Shown: piece by piece, positions 8,751-17,169 of the stretch
Layout of the letters: the number at the start of each line of letters is the position of its first letter
How positions within the stretch are numbered: the stretch's first letter is position 1
NCBI RefSeq assembly: GCF_000807775.2
Contig: NZ_CP047385.1
Span: 2,790,001-2,854,000, forward strand
Reading direction: 5' to 3'
DNA: 64,000 nucleotides
Origin: Pandoraea fibrosis
GTDB lineage: Bacteria; Pseudomonadota; Gammaproteobacteria; Burkholderiales; Burkholderiaceae
Translations under genes and position numbers: made by a program
Notes under the pieces: generated by a model
The model's input: the letters and a program-made list of their open reading frames with translations, nothing else
Databases searched by the model: none
Told to the model about the DNA's origin: nothing

Positions 8751-9850
8751 ACTTCCTTCGCGACTCACTGGAAAACATTGGCGACTTCGACGAGATCATC
8801 GACGTTCGCACGCCCCTCGAATTTGCCGACGACCACATACCCGGCGCCATCAACGTGCCGGTGCTCAGCAACGAAGAGCGTGTCATCGTCGGCACGATGT
8901 ACACGCAGGTGTCTCCGTTCGAGGCCTCACGTGTGGGGGCGGCCATGATCGCGCGCAACATCGCCACCCATTTAGAGACGACGTTCGCCGACCGGCCGCG
9001 CCATTGGCGCCCGCTCATTTACTGCTGGCGAGGAGGTTCGCGTTCGGCATCGATGAACGTCATGATGAACATGATCGGCTGGCGAGCGCGTCAACTCGAA
9101 GGGGGCTACAAGGCTTACCGTCGGGATGTCGTGGCGTCGCTCGAGGCGTTGCCGCCGACGCTGCGATACATCGTGCTGACGGGGCACACGGGCAGCGGCA
9201 AAACGCGGCTGCTGAACGCGCTGGCGGAGGTGGGCGCGCAGACGCTCGATCTCGAGGCGCTCGCCAGACACCGTGGCTCCTTGCTCGGCGCGATGCCGGA
9301 CGTTCCTCAACCCTCGCAAAAATCGTTCGACACCTCGTTGATCGGCGTGTTGCGCGGATTCGATCCGAAGCAGCCGGTATTCGTCGAAGCAGAGAGCCGC
9401 AGGATCGGGCTCGTCACGCTGCCCGAATCGCTGATGACGTCGCTGCGCGGGGCGACGACCTGCGTTGAAGTGAGTGTTTCCCTGGATGAGCGTATCGACC
9501 TGCTGATGCAGGAGTATGGTCATTTGCTGACGTCTCCGGGGCAGTTCCGGACACAACTGCTTCGACTGGTGCCGCTGCATGGCCGCGCGGTCGTCGATGA
9601 ATGGCTGGCGCTGCTCGACGGCGGACAGCACCGCGAACTGTCGGAAGCGCTCATTACCCGGCACTACGATCCTGCCTATTCCCGAAGCGCCCGCAAGATA
9701 TTGCCGGGGATGGCGAGATCCATCCCGTTCGGCTTTCACCCGGGGGCACAAGACCTGCGCACGCAGGCGCAGGCCTTGCTTGCCCTTACTTCACCGGCAG
9801 GCAGATCCGGGTCTGCAACTGCGCCGCAGGCGTCGAGCGGGGATCGTTGA
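8747..9850 (+). CDS. selU: tRNA 2-selenouridine synthase
   Basis: 367 residues. SelU/MnmH replaces sulfur by selenium (via geranylation) at the wobble 2-thiouridine of Lys, Glu and Gln tRNAs. The N-terminal rhodanese domain carries the catalytic Cys (about residue 93) in YCWRGGSRS; a P-loop GHTGSGKT follows at about residues 146-153. Length and architecture match the family (about 365). The ATG at 8747 overlaps the preceding stop and has a G-rich stretch upstream. The last 65 bases overlap a 57-codon open frame on the opposite strand. The selenophosphate synthase gene selD is not in the window. Confidence 0.93.
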   Translation: MNFLRDSLENIGDFDEIIDVRTPLEFADDHIPGAINVPVLSNEERVIVGTMYTQVSPFEASRVGAAMIARNIATHLETTFADRPRHWRPLIYCWRGGSRSASMNVMMNMIGWRARQLEGGYKAYRRDVVASLEALPPTLRYIVLTGHTGSGKTRLLNALAEVGAQTLDLEALARHRGSLLGAMPDVPQPSQKSFDTSLIGVLRGFDPKQPVFVEAESRRIGLVTLPESLMTSLRGATTCVEVSVSLDERIDLLMQEYGHLLTSPGQFRTQLLRLVPLHGRAVVDEWLALLDGGQHRELSEALITRHYDPAYSRSARKILPGMARSIPFGFHPGAQDLRTQAQALLALTSPAGRSGSATAPQASSGDR

Positions 9851-9959
9851 GATACTGCTCGAACATCGGGAAGTCGGCGGGCTCCAGCCCGCTGTTCGGC
9901 AGCCATTCCAGCACGGGCGCCATGCGTTGGGCATATCGAAGGCGGGTCTCGGGTTTCAT
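9786..9959 (-). pseudogene. 57-codon relic of an AraC/GyrI-type regulator (internal deletion)
   Basis: A leftward frame with AAGGAG ideally placed before the ATG at 9957-9959. Its first 20 residues (MKPETRLRYAQRMAPVLEWL) resemble the N-terminal start of AraC/GyrI regulators, and the next 37 (including GLEPADFPMFEQYLNDP and TRICLPVK) resemble the very end of their GyrI-like effector domain. Nothing of the DNA-binding domain lies between. The simplest reading is an in-frame deletion that joined both ends of a roughly 280-residue regulator. It overlaps the 3' end of selU by 65 bases. It may be untranslated debris or a tiny expressed protein. Confidence 0.55.
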
Positions 9960-10050
9960 TTGCGCTCCTTGGACGCCAATGTATCGACAGACGATTTGCC
10001 GATTTTGCGGTGATGCGCAGCGCGTGGGCGGTCTGCAGCCTGCCGTCCCC

Positions 10051-12417
10051 CTAATCGGTGAACATCCCCTTCCGAATGATGGCGTGAACCCCCCAGTTGC
10101 CGTTCACGACCTGCGTCACGCCGAAGTCGACGGACACCGAGAGGATGGCCGTAGCCTCGTCTTCGGTCAGTCGCTTGACCTGCATGAGAAAGCGCCGTGC
10201 CTTGAGGAAGGCGTCGCGCAGGGCGCTGTCGAGCGTTGACTTCATGTAGATCTGGCTTTGCGCCTTCTGCCCCAGTTCGGCCAGATGATTCGGCGAGCTG
10301 AATCCGTGAATGATCCACTCCGTTGGCGTCTCGACTAAGGGATACGTCAGGTCGGCGAACGGCGCGTCGGCATCGATCGCCGCTTTCTTGTGGAGGATCA
10401 ACTGGAGGTTGCCGGTGAGCGAACATTCGATCGCCGTGCCGCCAAGCTCCGCATCGCCCTGTGACGCATGCGGATCGCCGATGGAGAGTAGCGCGCCGGG
10501 CACGGCGACCTTGAGGAACACACTTGCACCTCGCGTCACGCGCCAGTTATCGAGATTGCCGGCATAGCTTGATGGTGGAATGGAATCGATGAGGCCGTCC
10601 TGCGCAGGCGCCACGGCGAGCACGCCGAAGTGGGGCCGCAGCGGAATCTCCACGTGCCTGAGCGTGCGGTAGTTCTTGGTAATGCGGGTGTGGTCCACCG
10701 GCACGCCAGGATAATCGATAGTCGGATGCACGACACCAAACGGATCTTGCTGCGGTGTCCAGCGAAAGCTGTAAAGGGCGCGTGCCACGTCGCCGTCGCC
10801 ATCCTCATGACAGTCGATCTCGAAGACCGTCACGACCTCACGCTCGCGCGGCGAGGTGAGCATGTCCTGATAGTGAAAGCCCCACCATGTCGACGCATGG
10901 CTGCCGAACGCCTTGCCCGCGTACTCGGGGTTGGCGCTGGGCCGTGGACGCAGATCGAGAATTCTGACCTCCAGCACGTCGCCTGGCATGGCGTCTTCGA
11001 CCGCGATGGGGCCTGTGCAGATGTGAACGCCGAACCCTTCGCCGGCACCGCGTCCGTAGACCGACGCATCCATCGGCCCAGCCCCTCGCCGGTCGACATT
11101 CTTTTGCGTGGGCGTCCAATGAAATACGCTCTCGGCGCCGGGATCGCCCTGCACCATACGCGCCCAATCGTCGGTCGCATGTTGCGTCAGGGTCTCGATC
11201 GTGACCGTGTCGCCGGAGTTGACCGTCAGCACCGGTGGAAGATCGCGGCTCAGATACCCCCAATGCACCGTGTCACACGTTGCTCGCAGATAGTGGTGCT
11301 GACCGGTCTCGTGGGGAAGGGCGCGGTAGGGATCGACGTCGCCTGCCATCACGTCGCCGCTCGGCGCACGCAGCCCCGTGTGGGCCACGGCGGCTGCCCG
11401 TTGTGCGAGGCCGGCCGGTACGTCGGGGTGTCCTCGCGAGATTCGCGCGCGCTCCGGCAGTACGCGCGAGCGCATCGCCTGATCGCGGCTGGCCTTCGGC
11501 GACAGACCGAATCGCTCACGAAATGCCTGACTGAAATACGACGGATCGTTAAAGCCCCATCGATAGCAGATGTCCGACACCGACAACTGGTCGTAGGCCG
11601 GATTCTGCAGATCGGCGTAACAGCGTTGCAAACGGCTTTGCCGCAGGTAGGAGGAGAAGCTGTGTCCCGAGCCTTCGAAGAGTTTTCGCAGGTAGCGGTC
11701 CGACACATGCTCGTCTTTCGCGATGGCGCACAGTGACAGATCGGGTTCTGCCAGCCGCGCCTGAATCCGGTGACAGATGCGAGCGAACACAATCGAGCGC
11801 GATGTCGACAGCCCTGAGGTCGCTGGTGGCTTGATGGCAGCGAGCGCCGACGCAAGGCATTCCAGAATCACGTTCTCGACGGGTTCGAGGGCGTGGGGAT
11901 CGGGGGACGGCATCGACTCGAGCTGCGCGGCGAGCGCGCTGAGTAAGCCACCGAACAGGCGCGCAACGTTCTCGGGCAGTTTGCCGGCATGAACCGGTGG
12001 CGCACTGCCCAGCCGCGGCGCAATGAGCGCATGCCGAATGTGTACCGACACCAGTCGAAACGGCGTCTTGGCAACGAGGTCGGCGCTTTCGGCGCCGGGG
12101 ATGCAGGCAATGTCGCCGGACGCGAGCGCTACACCGTCGACACGTTGCGCTGTGCTCAACTCGGCCTGACCGTCGAGCAGCATGATGAGAAGGAAGCCGC
12201 GCTCGCCCCCCGCTCTGGCGGACACGATCTGCGGCGTCGACGAAATCACGGAGAGTTCGATGCCCCCCGGCGTGCGATGCGTGAGCAAGGTGCCATGCAG
12301 CGGCTGGTCGGGCGAGGGCGACCGGAAGTGCAGACGCGCGTCGAGCAGACGGGCCTGCCACGCAGGCCCGCGCTGATCGTAGGCATAGGATTCGGTAGAG
12401 AAGTGCGCGCGATCCAA
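10051..12417 (-). CDS. AraC-family regulator fused to acetamidase/formamidase
   Basis: 788 residues in one uninterrupted frame. Residues 1-200 resemble the cupin-like sensor domain of AraC regulators. Residues 210-310 are an AraC helix-turn-helix pair (AIAKDEHVSDRYLRKLFE, then ICYRWGFNDPSYFSQAFRERFG). After a linker, residues 371-788 are a complete acetamidase/formamidase (TVHWGYLS, GDTVTIETLTQH, GVHICTGPI, SIGDPHASQGDAELGG, VDFGVTQVVNG). The amidase family hydrolyses formamide or short amides to acid and ammonia. An internal Met at about residue 357 lacks a ribosome-binding site, which argues for a real fusion. It is the last gene of a leftward operon with another amidase and two XapX proteins. 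Confidence 0.88.
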   Translation of the reverse strand: MDRAHFSTESYAYDQRGPAWQARLLDARLHFRSPSPDQPLHGTLLTHRTPGGIELSVISSTPQIVSARAGGERGFLLIMLLDGQAELSTAQRVDGVALASGDIACIPGAESADLVAKTPFRLVSVHIRHALIAPRLGSAPPVHAGKLPENVARLFGGLLSALAAQLESMPSPDPHALEPVENVILECLASALAAIKPPATSGLSTSRSIVFARICHRIQARLAEPDLSLCAIAKDEHVSDRYLRKLFEGSGHSFSSYLRQSRLQRCYADLQNPAYDQLSVSDICYRWGFNDPSYFSQAFRERFGLSPKASRDQAMRSRVLPERARISRGHPDVPAGLAQRAAAVAHTGLRAPSGDVMAGDVDPYRALPHETGQHHYLRATCDTVHWGYLSRDLPPVLTVNSGDTVTIETLTQHATDDWARMVQGDPGAESVFHWTPTQKNVDRRGAGPMDASVYGRGAGEGFGVHICTGPIAVEDAMPGDVLEVRILDLRPRPSANPEYAGKAFGSHASTWWGFHYQDMLTSPREREVVTVFEIDCHEDGDGDVARALYSFRWTPQQDPFGVVHPTIDYPGVPVDHTRITKNYRTLRHVEIPLRPHFGVLAVAPAQDGLIDSIPPSSYAGNLDNWRVTRGASVFLKVAVPGALLSIGDPHASQGDAELGGTAIECSLTGNLQLILHKKAAIDADAPFADLTYPLVETPTEWIIHGFSSPNHLAELGQKAQSQIYMKSTLDSALRDAFLKARRFLMQVKRLTEDEATAILSVSVDFGVTQVVNGNWGVHAIIRKGMFTD

Positions 12418-12451
12418 AACCCGTCCTCCTTCGGTAATGACAATGACGGCA

Positions 12452-12488
12452 CCCCGGCGCGGCGCCGAGTGCGGGCGCCGCGCCGGGG
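12452..12488. repeat. Perfect 15-bp inverted repeat between xapX-type gene and the fusion gene
   Basis: Arms 12452-12466 (CCCCGGCGCGGCGCC) and 12474-12488 pair perfectly with a seven-base loop. No T-run follows on either strand. The position within the operon suggests an mRNA-stabilising or attenuating hairpin that could set the level of the downstream AraC-amidase. Confidence 0.6.
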
Positions 12489-12522
12489 ATGGCGTCGACC
12501 AGGCGTCAATAGTGCAAGCCCG

Positions 12523-12714
12523 CTAACCGAACTGCAACTGTCCCCGCATCGCGGCCACGAAAACAAAGCCGATGAACGTGCCGACGATGGCGAAGATCCC
12601 ACCAAGCACATTGGGTGCGGGAATGGGGGCGCGCACGCTCGTGTACAGCACACCGGTCACCAATCCCACGGCGGCGGCTTGTAACTCGGTGGCGCCAAGG
12701 GTGATTTCTACCAT
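12523..12714 (-). CDS. XapX domain-type small membrane protein (first copy)
   Basis: 63 residues, two hydrophobic helices separated by the conserved turn VRAPIPAPNVLGGIFAIVGT. The same turn occurs in the neighbouring 79-residue protein. This helix-APAPxVLGG-helix pattern matches the XapX domain, a family of tiny membrane proteins of unknown function. AGGAGG stands in front of the ATG at 12712-12714, so I prefer it over the GTG/ATG starts further upstream. It lies 10 bases after the second copy and 105 bases before the AraC-amidase fusion in the same operon. It probably acts in the inner membrane together with the other copy. Confidence 0.75.
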   Translation of the reverse strand: MVEITLGATELQAAAVGLVTGVLYTSVRAPIPAPNVLGGIFAIVGTFIGFVFVAAMRGQLQFG

Positions 12715-12724
12715 GACGGCCTCC

Positions 12725-12964
12725 TCAGGAAGAACGGGCGGTGAGTGTTTCATTGGCCCCTTCGGCCGGCGGGCGCCCCAACGTGACCGACCGGCGCCAC
12801 GCGTTCACGATCAGATAGCCGAGGTACGTGAAGATGATGGCGAAGATGCCGCCGAGCACGTTCGGCGCGGGAATGGGCAGATTGAGCCAGGAATACAGCG
12901 TCCCGGTGACCAATCCGACGATCAGGGCGACAAGCTCGTTGCGCCCGATGTAGACGTAATGCAT
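12725..12964 (-). CDS. XapX domain-type small membrane protein (second copy)
   Basis: 79 residues with two predicted membrane helices around LNLPIPAPNVLGGIFAII and a charged, probably cytoplasmic C-terminal tail rich in Arg, Glu and Pro. It is clearly a paralogue of the 63-residue protein encoded just downstream. AGGAG precedes the ATG. The pair lies between two acetamidase/formamidase genes, so a role in moving the amide or the released ammonia across the membrane is conceivable, but that is inference. The family function is not established. Confidence 0.75.
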   Translation of the reverse strand: MHYVYIGRNELVALIVGLVTGTLYSWLNLPIPAPNVLGGIFAIIFTYLGYLIVNAWRRSVTLGRPPAEGANETLTARSS

Positions 12965-13000
12965 GGCGGGTTCTCCTGTTGCGGTGCGGCGCCGGACCGA

Positions 13001-14029
13001 TTACGACTTCGTCGACTTGGGCGGGAAGATGCTGCGCGGCATGGTGCAGTGCACCCCTTGCGTGCCATCGACTACCTGCGTGACGCCGAAGTCCGCGGCC
13101 ACGCTCATGAGCGAGTAGGCGTCGTCGCGCGACAATCCCTGCTGTTCCGTGAGCAACTGGATCATGTCGCGTGCGGCGTTCTTGCCCGCTTCGTCCAGAT
13201 CCTGATGGAAGCCGTGAACGATCCAGCAGTCGGGCGTTTCCAGCAGCGGCGAGGGGAACTCGAAGTCTTTGCGCAGCACGACCTGGAACAGCACGTTGAG
13301 CGAGGCTTCGATGGCTGTGCCGCTGACTTCGCCGTCGCCTTGCGAGATGTGCGGATCGCCGATGGAGAACAGGCCGCCGTCGACCTGCACCTTGTAGTAC
13401 ATGGTGGCCCCGGCGCCGATGCGCCAGTTATCGATGTTGCCGCCATGCAGGCCGGGTTCGACGGTCGTGACACGGCCTTGCGCGTCGGGGGCGACGCCCG
13501 CGGTGCCGAGGTGAGGGCGCACGGGCACGCGCACGCCGGCGAGTGCCGGCTGTTTGCAGCATTCGCGGTGATCGACGATCTTGCCGGGTGTGGTGAGCTT
13601 GCCCGGATAGTCGAAGGCGAAGAGGGCGTGGGCGGTGTTCGAGCGGTTATCGAGCTCGTAGATCGTCACGCGTTCCTTCTGGAAATCGTCGTACAACTGG
13701 CCCCAATGGGCCGCCACGTTGGCACCGAAACGAAAGCGGGGAATCATCTGAAGGTAGCGGACTTCTAGCATATCGCCCGGCTTCGCCCCTTCCACGTAGA
13801 TCGGCCCGGTCATGATGTGTACACCGGGGTTACGGTCTTCGTGAGGGATCTTGTCGTAGATGGCGCGCACGGCGTCGTCCATCATCAGATCGGGGGCGTC
13901 GCCCGCGTGATGCGTTACCGCTTCGGCGCGAATGAAATCGCCGCTCTTGATGGTCAGCGCCGGTGTTTGCGTTGCGTCGAAATAGCCCCAATGCACCGTG
14001 TCGGGACGTGCGGGAAGGTCGTGAAGCAT
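13001..14029 (-). CDS. Acetamidase/formamidase family protein
   Basis: 342 residues, normal length for the family, which hydrolyses formamide or acetamide to ammonia and the acid in the cytoplasm. Family blocks seen are TVHWGYFD near the N-terminus, GDFIRAEAVTHH, GVHIMTGPIYVEG, SIGDPHISQGDGEVSG and ADFGVTQVVDG. The ATG at 14027-14029 has AGGAGA upstream at good spacing. It is the first gene of the leftward amidase/XapX/XapX/AraC-amidase operon (gaps of 36, 10 and 105 bases). It shares the amidase fold with the C-terminal half of the 788-residue fusion, but the two are clearly diverged. Confidence 0.92.
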   Translation of the reverse strand: MLHDLPARPDTVHWGYFDATQTPALTIKSGDFIRAEAVTHHAGDAPDLMMDDAVRAIYDKIPHEDRNPGVHIMTGPIYVEGAKPGDMLEVRYLQMIPRFRFGANVAAHWGQLYDDFQKERVTIYELDNRSNTAHALFAFDYPGKLTTPGKIVDHRECCKQPALAGVRVPVRPHLGTAGVAPDAQGRVTTVEPGLHGGNIDNWRIGAGATMYYKVQVDGGLFSIGDPHISQGDGEVSGTAIEASLNVLFQVVLRKDFEFPSPLLETPDCWIVHGFHQDLDEAGKNAARDMIQLLTEQQGLSRDDAYSLMSVAADFGVTQVVDGTQGVHCTMPRSIFPPKSTKS

Positions 14030-14265
14030 GCCATGTCTCCTATGAATTTTTGTCGGACTGCCCGCAAACACTGTTCACGGTGAAGTCATGGTAGTGCCCG
14101 ACAAAAACGCACAATTAGGAGCGTTTGCCACCTTCTCTATTGCTGGGAGGAACTAACGTTTACCCCGGCCTGCCTCGCCGGACATGGCATCGCCGAATTT
14201 CGCCCCCTCAGAACGGCTTGATCAAGCGCGGCGGCATCGCAGGCAGGTGCCCGAAATGCAACGGA

Positions 14266-14282
14266 GCGTCGTTTGACGACGC
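14266..14282. terminator. Small hairpin after the MHS transporter gene
   Basis: GCGTCGT / ACGACGC with a three-base loop lies 24 bases beyond the stop of the leftward transporter gene. There is no T-run, so its role as a terminator is doubtful. Confidence 0.35.
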
Positions 14283-14305
14283 CCCGTGGCCGGCCCGTTG
14301 GCGAC

Positions 14306-15634
14306 TCAGTCGTGTCGCTTCTCCGGCATGAGGGAGATGGCGACGAGGGTGACGAGTGCCGCACCCATCACATACAGGGCGGGGGCGAACGACACGCCTG
14401 TGGTGTAGGTGATCCACGTCAGAATGGCCGGCGCAAACCCGCCCAGCAGCGTCACGGCGGCGTTGTACGACAGCGACATGCCGGAGGAGCGCACGGCGGT
14501 GGGGAAGATCTCCGAGAGCGCGGCGGGCGCCACGCCGACGAATAGCGAGATCATGGCGCAGAAGGCCGATTGCACAACGATCAGCGTCGCCGTGGTGTGC
14601 GACGTACCGAGCCACATCATCAGCGGATAGACCCCGACGAGCAGCGCAATGGCGCCAAAGCGCAACATGGTGCGGCGGCCGATCTTGTCCGAGAGTGTGC
14701 CTGACATGACGCAACCTGCCGTCAGGAAGAAGTTGCCGATGAAGGCTGCGGTGAATGCCTGCGAGCTGCTGAACCCCATCGACTTCTGCACGTAGATCGG
14801 CATGAAGATGATGAGTGCGTAGGGGCCGGCGGCCCAGAGCGTCGACAGTCCGAAGCCGACGAGCAAACGCGCCGGATGGTCGCGCAGCACTTGCATGAGC
14901 GGCATCTTCTTGGCGGCGCCAGCCTGCTTCATGCGCTGTGCTTCGCGCTTGAAGTGCGGCGTTTCGTCGAGGGCCTTGCGCATCCACAGACCGACGGGGG
15001 CGATCGCCAGACCGATGATGAACGGAATCCGCCATGCCCACTCAGTGATCTGATCCTGCGTGAAGATCGTGGTGACGAGTGTGGCTACCAGTGCGCCGAA
15101 GATGTTGCAGATGCCCATGCTGGCTTGCAGCCAAGACGCATACTGTCCTTTCTTCTGCGCCGGGGCGTGCTCGGCGAGGAACGCCGTTGCGCTGCCGACC
15201 TCACCGCCAGCCGAGAACCCTTGCAGCACGCGTCCGCAAACGATCAGCAGCGGGGCGCCGATACCGATGGCCGTGTACGGCGGGGCGATGGCGATGAGCA
15301 GTGTGCCGAACGCCATGAGCATGATGGTGAGCGTGAGGGCGGCCTTGCGGCCCTTGCGATCGCCATAAGAGCCGATGAGTAGCGCACCGAGCGGGCGAGC
15401 CACGTAACCGAGTCCGAACGCGAGAAACGACCCCATCAACTGCACGGTCGGATTGTCGTTATGAAAGAAGTTCTGCCCGATGTAGACCGCGAAGAGCGCA
15501 TAGATGGTGAAGTCATACCACTCGAGTGCGTTACCGGCAGACGCGGCGATGATGGCGCGGCGTCCCGCATGCCCTTTTACGGCTTCGGCACGGGGCAGGG
15601 GCTCGGCGGCCGGGTCGATAAGCACGTCTTTCAT
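14306..15634 (-). CDS. MFS transporter, metabolite:H+ symporter (MHS) family
   Basis: 442 residues with 12 predicted helices. The signature GNALEWYDFTIYALFAVYIG in helix 1 and GDRKGRKAAL between helices 2 and 3 place it in the MHS branch (ProP, KgtP, ShiA relatives), which imports organic acids, betaines or osmolytes with protons. GGAGA precedes the ATG. A LysR box of the same type as those near the DUF917 and hydantoinase genes lies about 112 bases upstream (15746-15763), so it is likely the uptake system for the substrate of that pathway. A zwitterionic betaine-like substrate would fit the family but is not proven. Confidence 0.92.
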   Translation of the reverse strand: MKDVLIDPAAEPLPRAEAVKGHAGRRAIIAASAGNALEWYDFTIYALFAVYIGQNFFHNDNPTVQLMGSFLAFGLGYVARPLGALLIGSYGDRKGRKAALTLTIMLMAFGTLLIAIAPPYTAIGIGAPLLIVCGRVLQGFSAGGEVGSATAFLAEHAPAQKKGQYASWLQASMGICNIFGALVATLVTTIFTQDQITEWAWRIPFIIGLAIAPVGLWMRKALDETPHFKREAQRMKQAGAAKKMPLMQVLRDHPARLLVGFGLSTLWAAGPYALIIFMPIYVQKSMGFSSSQAFTAAFIGNFFLTAGCVMSGTLSDKIGRRTMLRFGAIALLVGVYPLMMWLGTSHTTATLIVVQSAFCAMISLFVGVAPAALSEIFPTAVRSSGMSLSYNAAVTLLGGFAPAILTWITYTTGVSFAPALYVMGAALVTLVAISLMPEKRHD

Positions 15635-15745
15635 GAGAAGGTCTCCAGGCGAATGTCTTTCCGGCAGCGAACGGGCGCCGTCGGGAGTGTCTTGATGTTA
15701 GGGAAGTGCGCGGGTAACGTCGTGCGACTTAATATTCGGGGCGCA

Positions 15746-15763
15746 TAACACCACGTTAAGGGT
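15746..15763. promoter_or_regulatory. LysR box 1 (TAAC-N5-GTTA-AGGGT), upstream of the MHS transporter
   Basis: TAAC (15746-15749), five bases, GTTA (15755-15758), then AGGGT. It is a perfect T-N11-A LysR motif and shares the AGGGT flank with two further copies near 21.2 and 22.3 kb. It overlaps the stop codon of the UbiD gene. Confidence 0.65.
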
Positions 15764-17168
15764 CGAGGGGCGGGTCGTCGGCGATGCCCGGGACGCTCAC
15801 ACCGCTCGCCGCGATCCGTTGCGCGACGCGGTGCATGACGTCGGGTGGCGGGACCGCCCGCGTCCAGTCTGGCCGGTCGCCAGCCTTTCGGGTCGCATCG
15901 ATACCCAGTTTGGTGGCCACGCCGCCCTGTTTGATCGGCTCAGAGCGATCGGTGCGCACGCCGGGCGCGATCAGCAAGTCGCGGTCGGGGCGCATGCAGG
16001 CGGCTATCGCCCACTCGACCTGCGACGGATTCCACGGATCGATGTCCTCGTCGACGATCGTAATGTTCTTGATCAGATTGACGCTGCCCCACAACGCGAA
16101 CATCGCCTTTCGCGCGTCGCCCGGACGGTGCGCGTTCAGACTGACGACTGCGCTCAACCGCCCGCAGCCTCCATGTCCGACGGCCACCTCGCGCACTGGC
16201 ACGGCGACCGCCCGGAGCGTGCGCGCCAGCCCGGCGGCAATGGCGACCCCGCCGATCAGCGTGTGCTCGGGGTAATAGCCGGGTTCGATGATCTGAAACA
16301 GGGCGTCGTTCCGTCGGGTGAGGCAGTGAAAGGTCGCCACAGGACCGCTGCCGTAGGGCTCGTACATGCCGTGAAACTCGGACACCAGCACTTCCTCGTG
16401 CTGTTCGTCGATGTCGAGCGTGCCTTCGAGCACCCATTCGCACTGGGCGGGCACGTCAAGACCGATGGTCTTGCATGCGACCGTGCGCACCGGTTCGCCG
16501 AGCAGGGCGCCTGCGCATTCCAGCTCATCGTCACCGAGCCGCAGATAGAGCGCGGCAGCGATCAATACGGCCGGGTGATTGCCGACGGTCACGGCAATCG
16601 GCAACGTTTCGCCGCGGGCCTTGGCCTCGCGTGCCATCACCGCTAGGTGATGGTTGGGAGCAATGCCGACCATGCCGCGATTACCGCTGAGCAGCTTGAC
16701 ACGTGCGAACGAGACATTGCCTTTTCCGGTGCGGCTGTCGCGCGCGAAGATGACGCCCGCAGTGATGTAAGGGCCGGTCTCCTTTGCAAAGAAGACAGGG
16801 GCCGGGATCTCGCGGCGCAAATCGGGCGTGTGCACGACCGTATCCTGACATGGGCCATGCGCGACCCGCTCGGGGGCGATGCCTTGTTCGATGGCCGCGA
16901 CGATGCGGTGCTGCATCTCACTGCGCGAAACGCCGAGGCCGAGCGCAATGCGATCGACCGAGTTCAGCAGGTTGCCGATGGCAGCCGTGTCGTGGCCGGC
17001 GATCTGGTCGAATTGCACGGCCGGTCCTTCGGCCAACTGCGCCAGCCAGGCCGAAATTTCAAAGCGGGTGTCGACGGGCTCGTCCACGCGCAGCAACTCG
17101 CCTCGCTGTGCGAGCGCGCCAACGAACGCGCGCATCGACTGATGCTCAGGGGTGTGGTGTGTTGTCAT
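15756..17168 (-). CDS. UbiD family decarboxylase (prenylated-FMN dependent)
   Basis: About 470 residues. UbiD enzymes reversibly decarboxylate aromatic or acrylic acids using prenylated FMN. Family blocks include a middle region with GNVSFARVKLLSGNRG, the NHHLAVMAREA segment, SEFHGMYEPYGSGP (the family's conserved acidic loop) and EPGYYPEHTLIGG. The ATG at 17166-17168 follows the porin stop after one base (TGAGATG) with no clear ribosome-binding site, so translation may be coupled to the porin; GTG at 17195 is an alternative start. UbiX is not in the window. In this setting the substrate could be an acrylic acid related to urocanate, but that is inference. Confidence 0.85.
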   Translation of the reverse strand: MTTHHTPEHQSMRAFVGALAQRGELLRVDEPVDTRFEISAWLAQLAEGPAVQFDQIAGHDTAAIGNLLNSVDRIALGLGVSRSEMQHRIVAAIEQGIAPERVAHGPCQDTVVHTPDLRREIPAPVFFAKETGPYITAGVIFARDSRTGKGNVSFARVKLLSGNRGMVGIAPNHHLAVMAREAKARGETLPIAVTVGNHPAVLIAAALYLRLGDDELECAGALLGEPVRTVACKTIGLDVPAQCEWVLEGTLDIDEQHEEVLVSEFHGMYEPYGSGPVATFHCLTRRNDALFQIIEPGYYPEHTLIGGVAIAAGLARTLRAVAVPVREVAVGHGGCGRLSAVVSLNAHRPGDARKAMFALWGSVNLIKNITIVDEDIDPWNPSQVEWAIAACMRPDRDLLIAPGVRTDRSEPIKQGGVATKLGIDATRKAGDRPDWTRAVPPPDVMHRVAQRIAASGVSVPGIADDPPLDP

Positions 17169-17169
17169 C

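Noticed and set aside
10630..11736. Long plus-strand open frame of 368 codons
   Set aside because: It is antisense to the AraC-amidase gene, has Arg/Gly/His-rich composition typical of GC-rich shadow frames and no recognisable domain.
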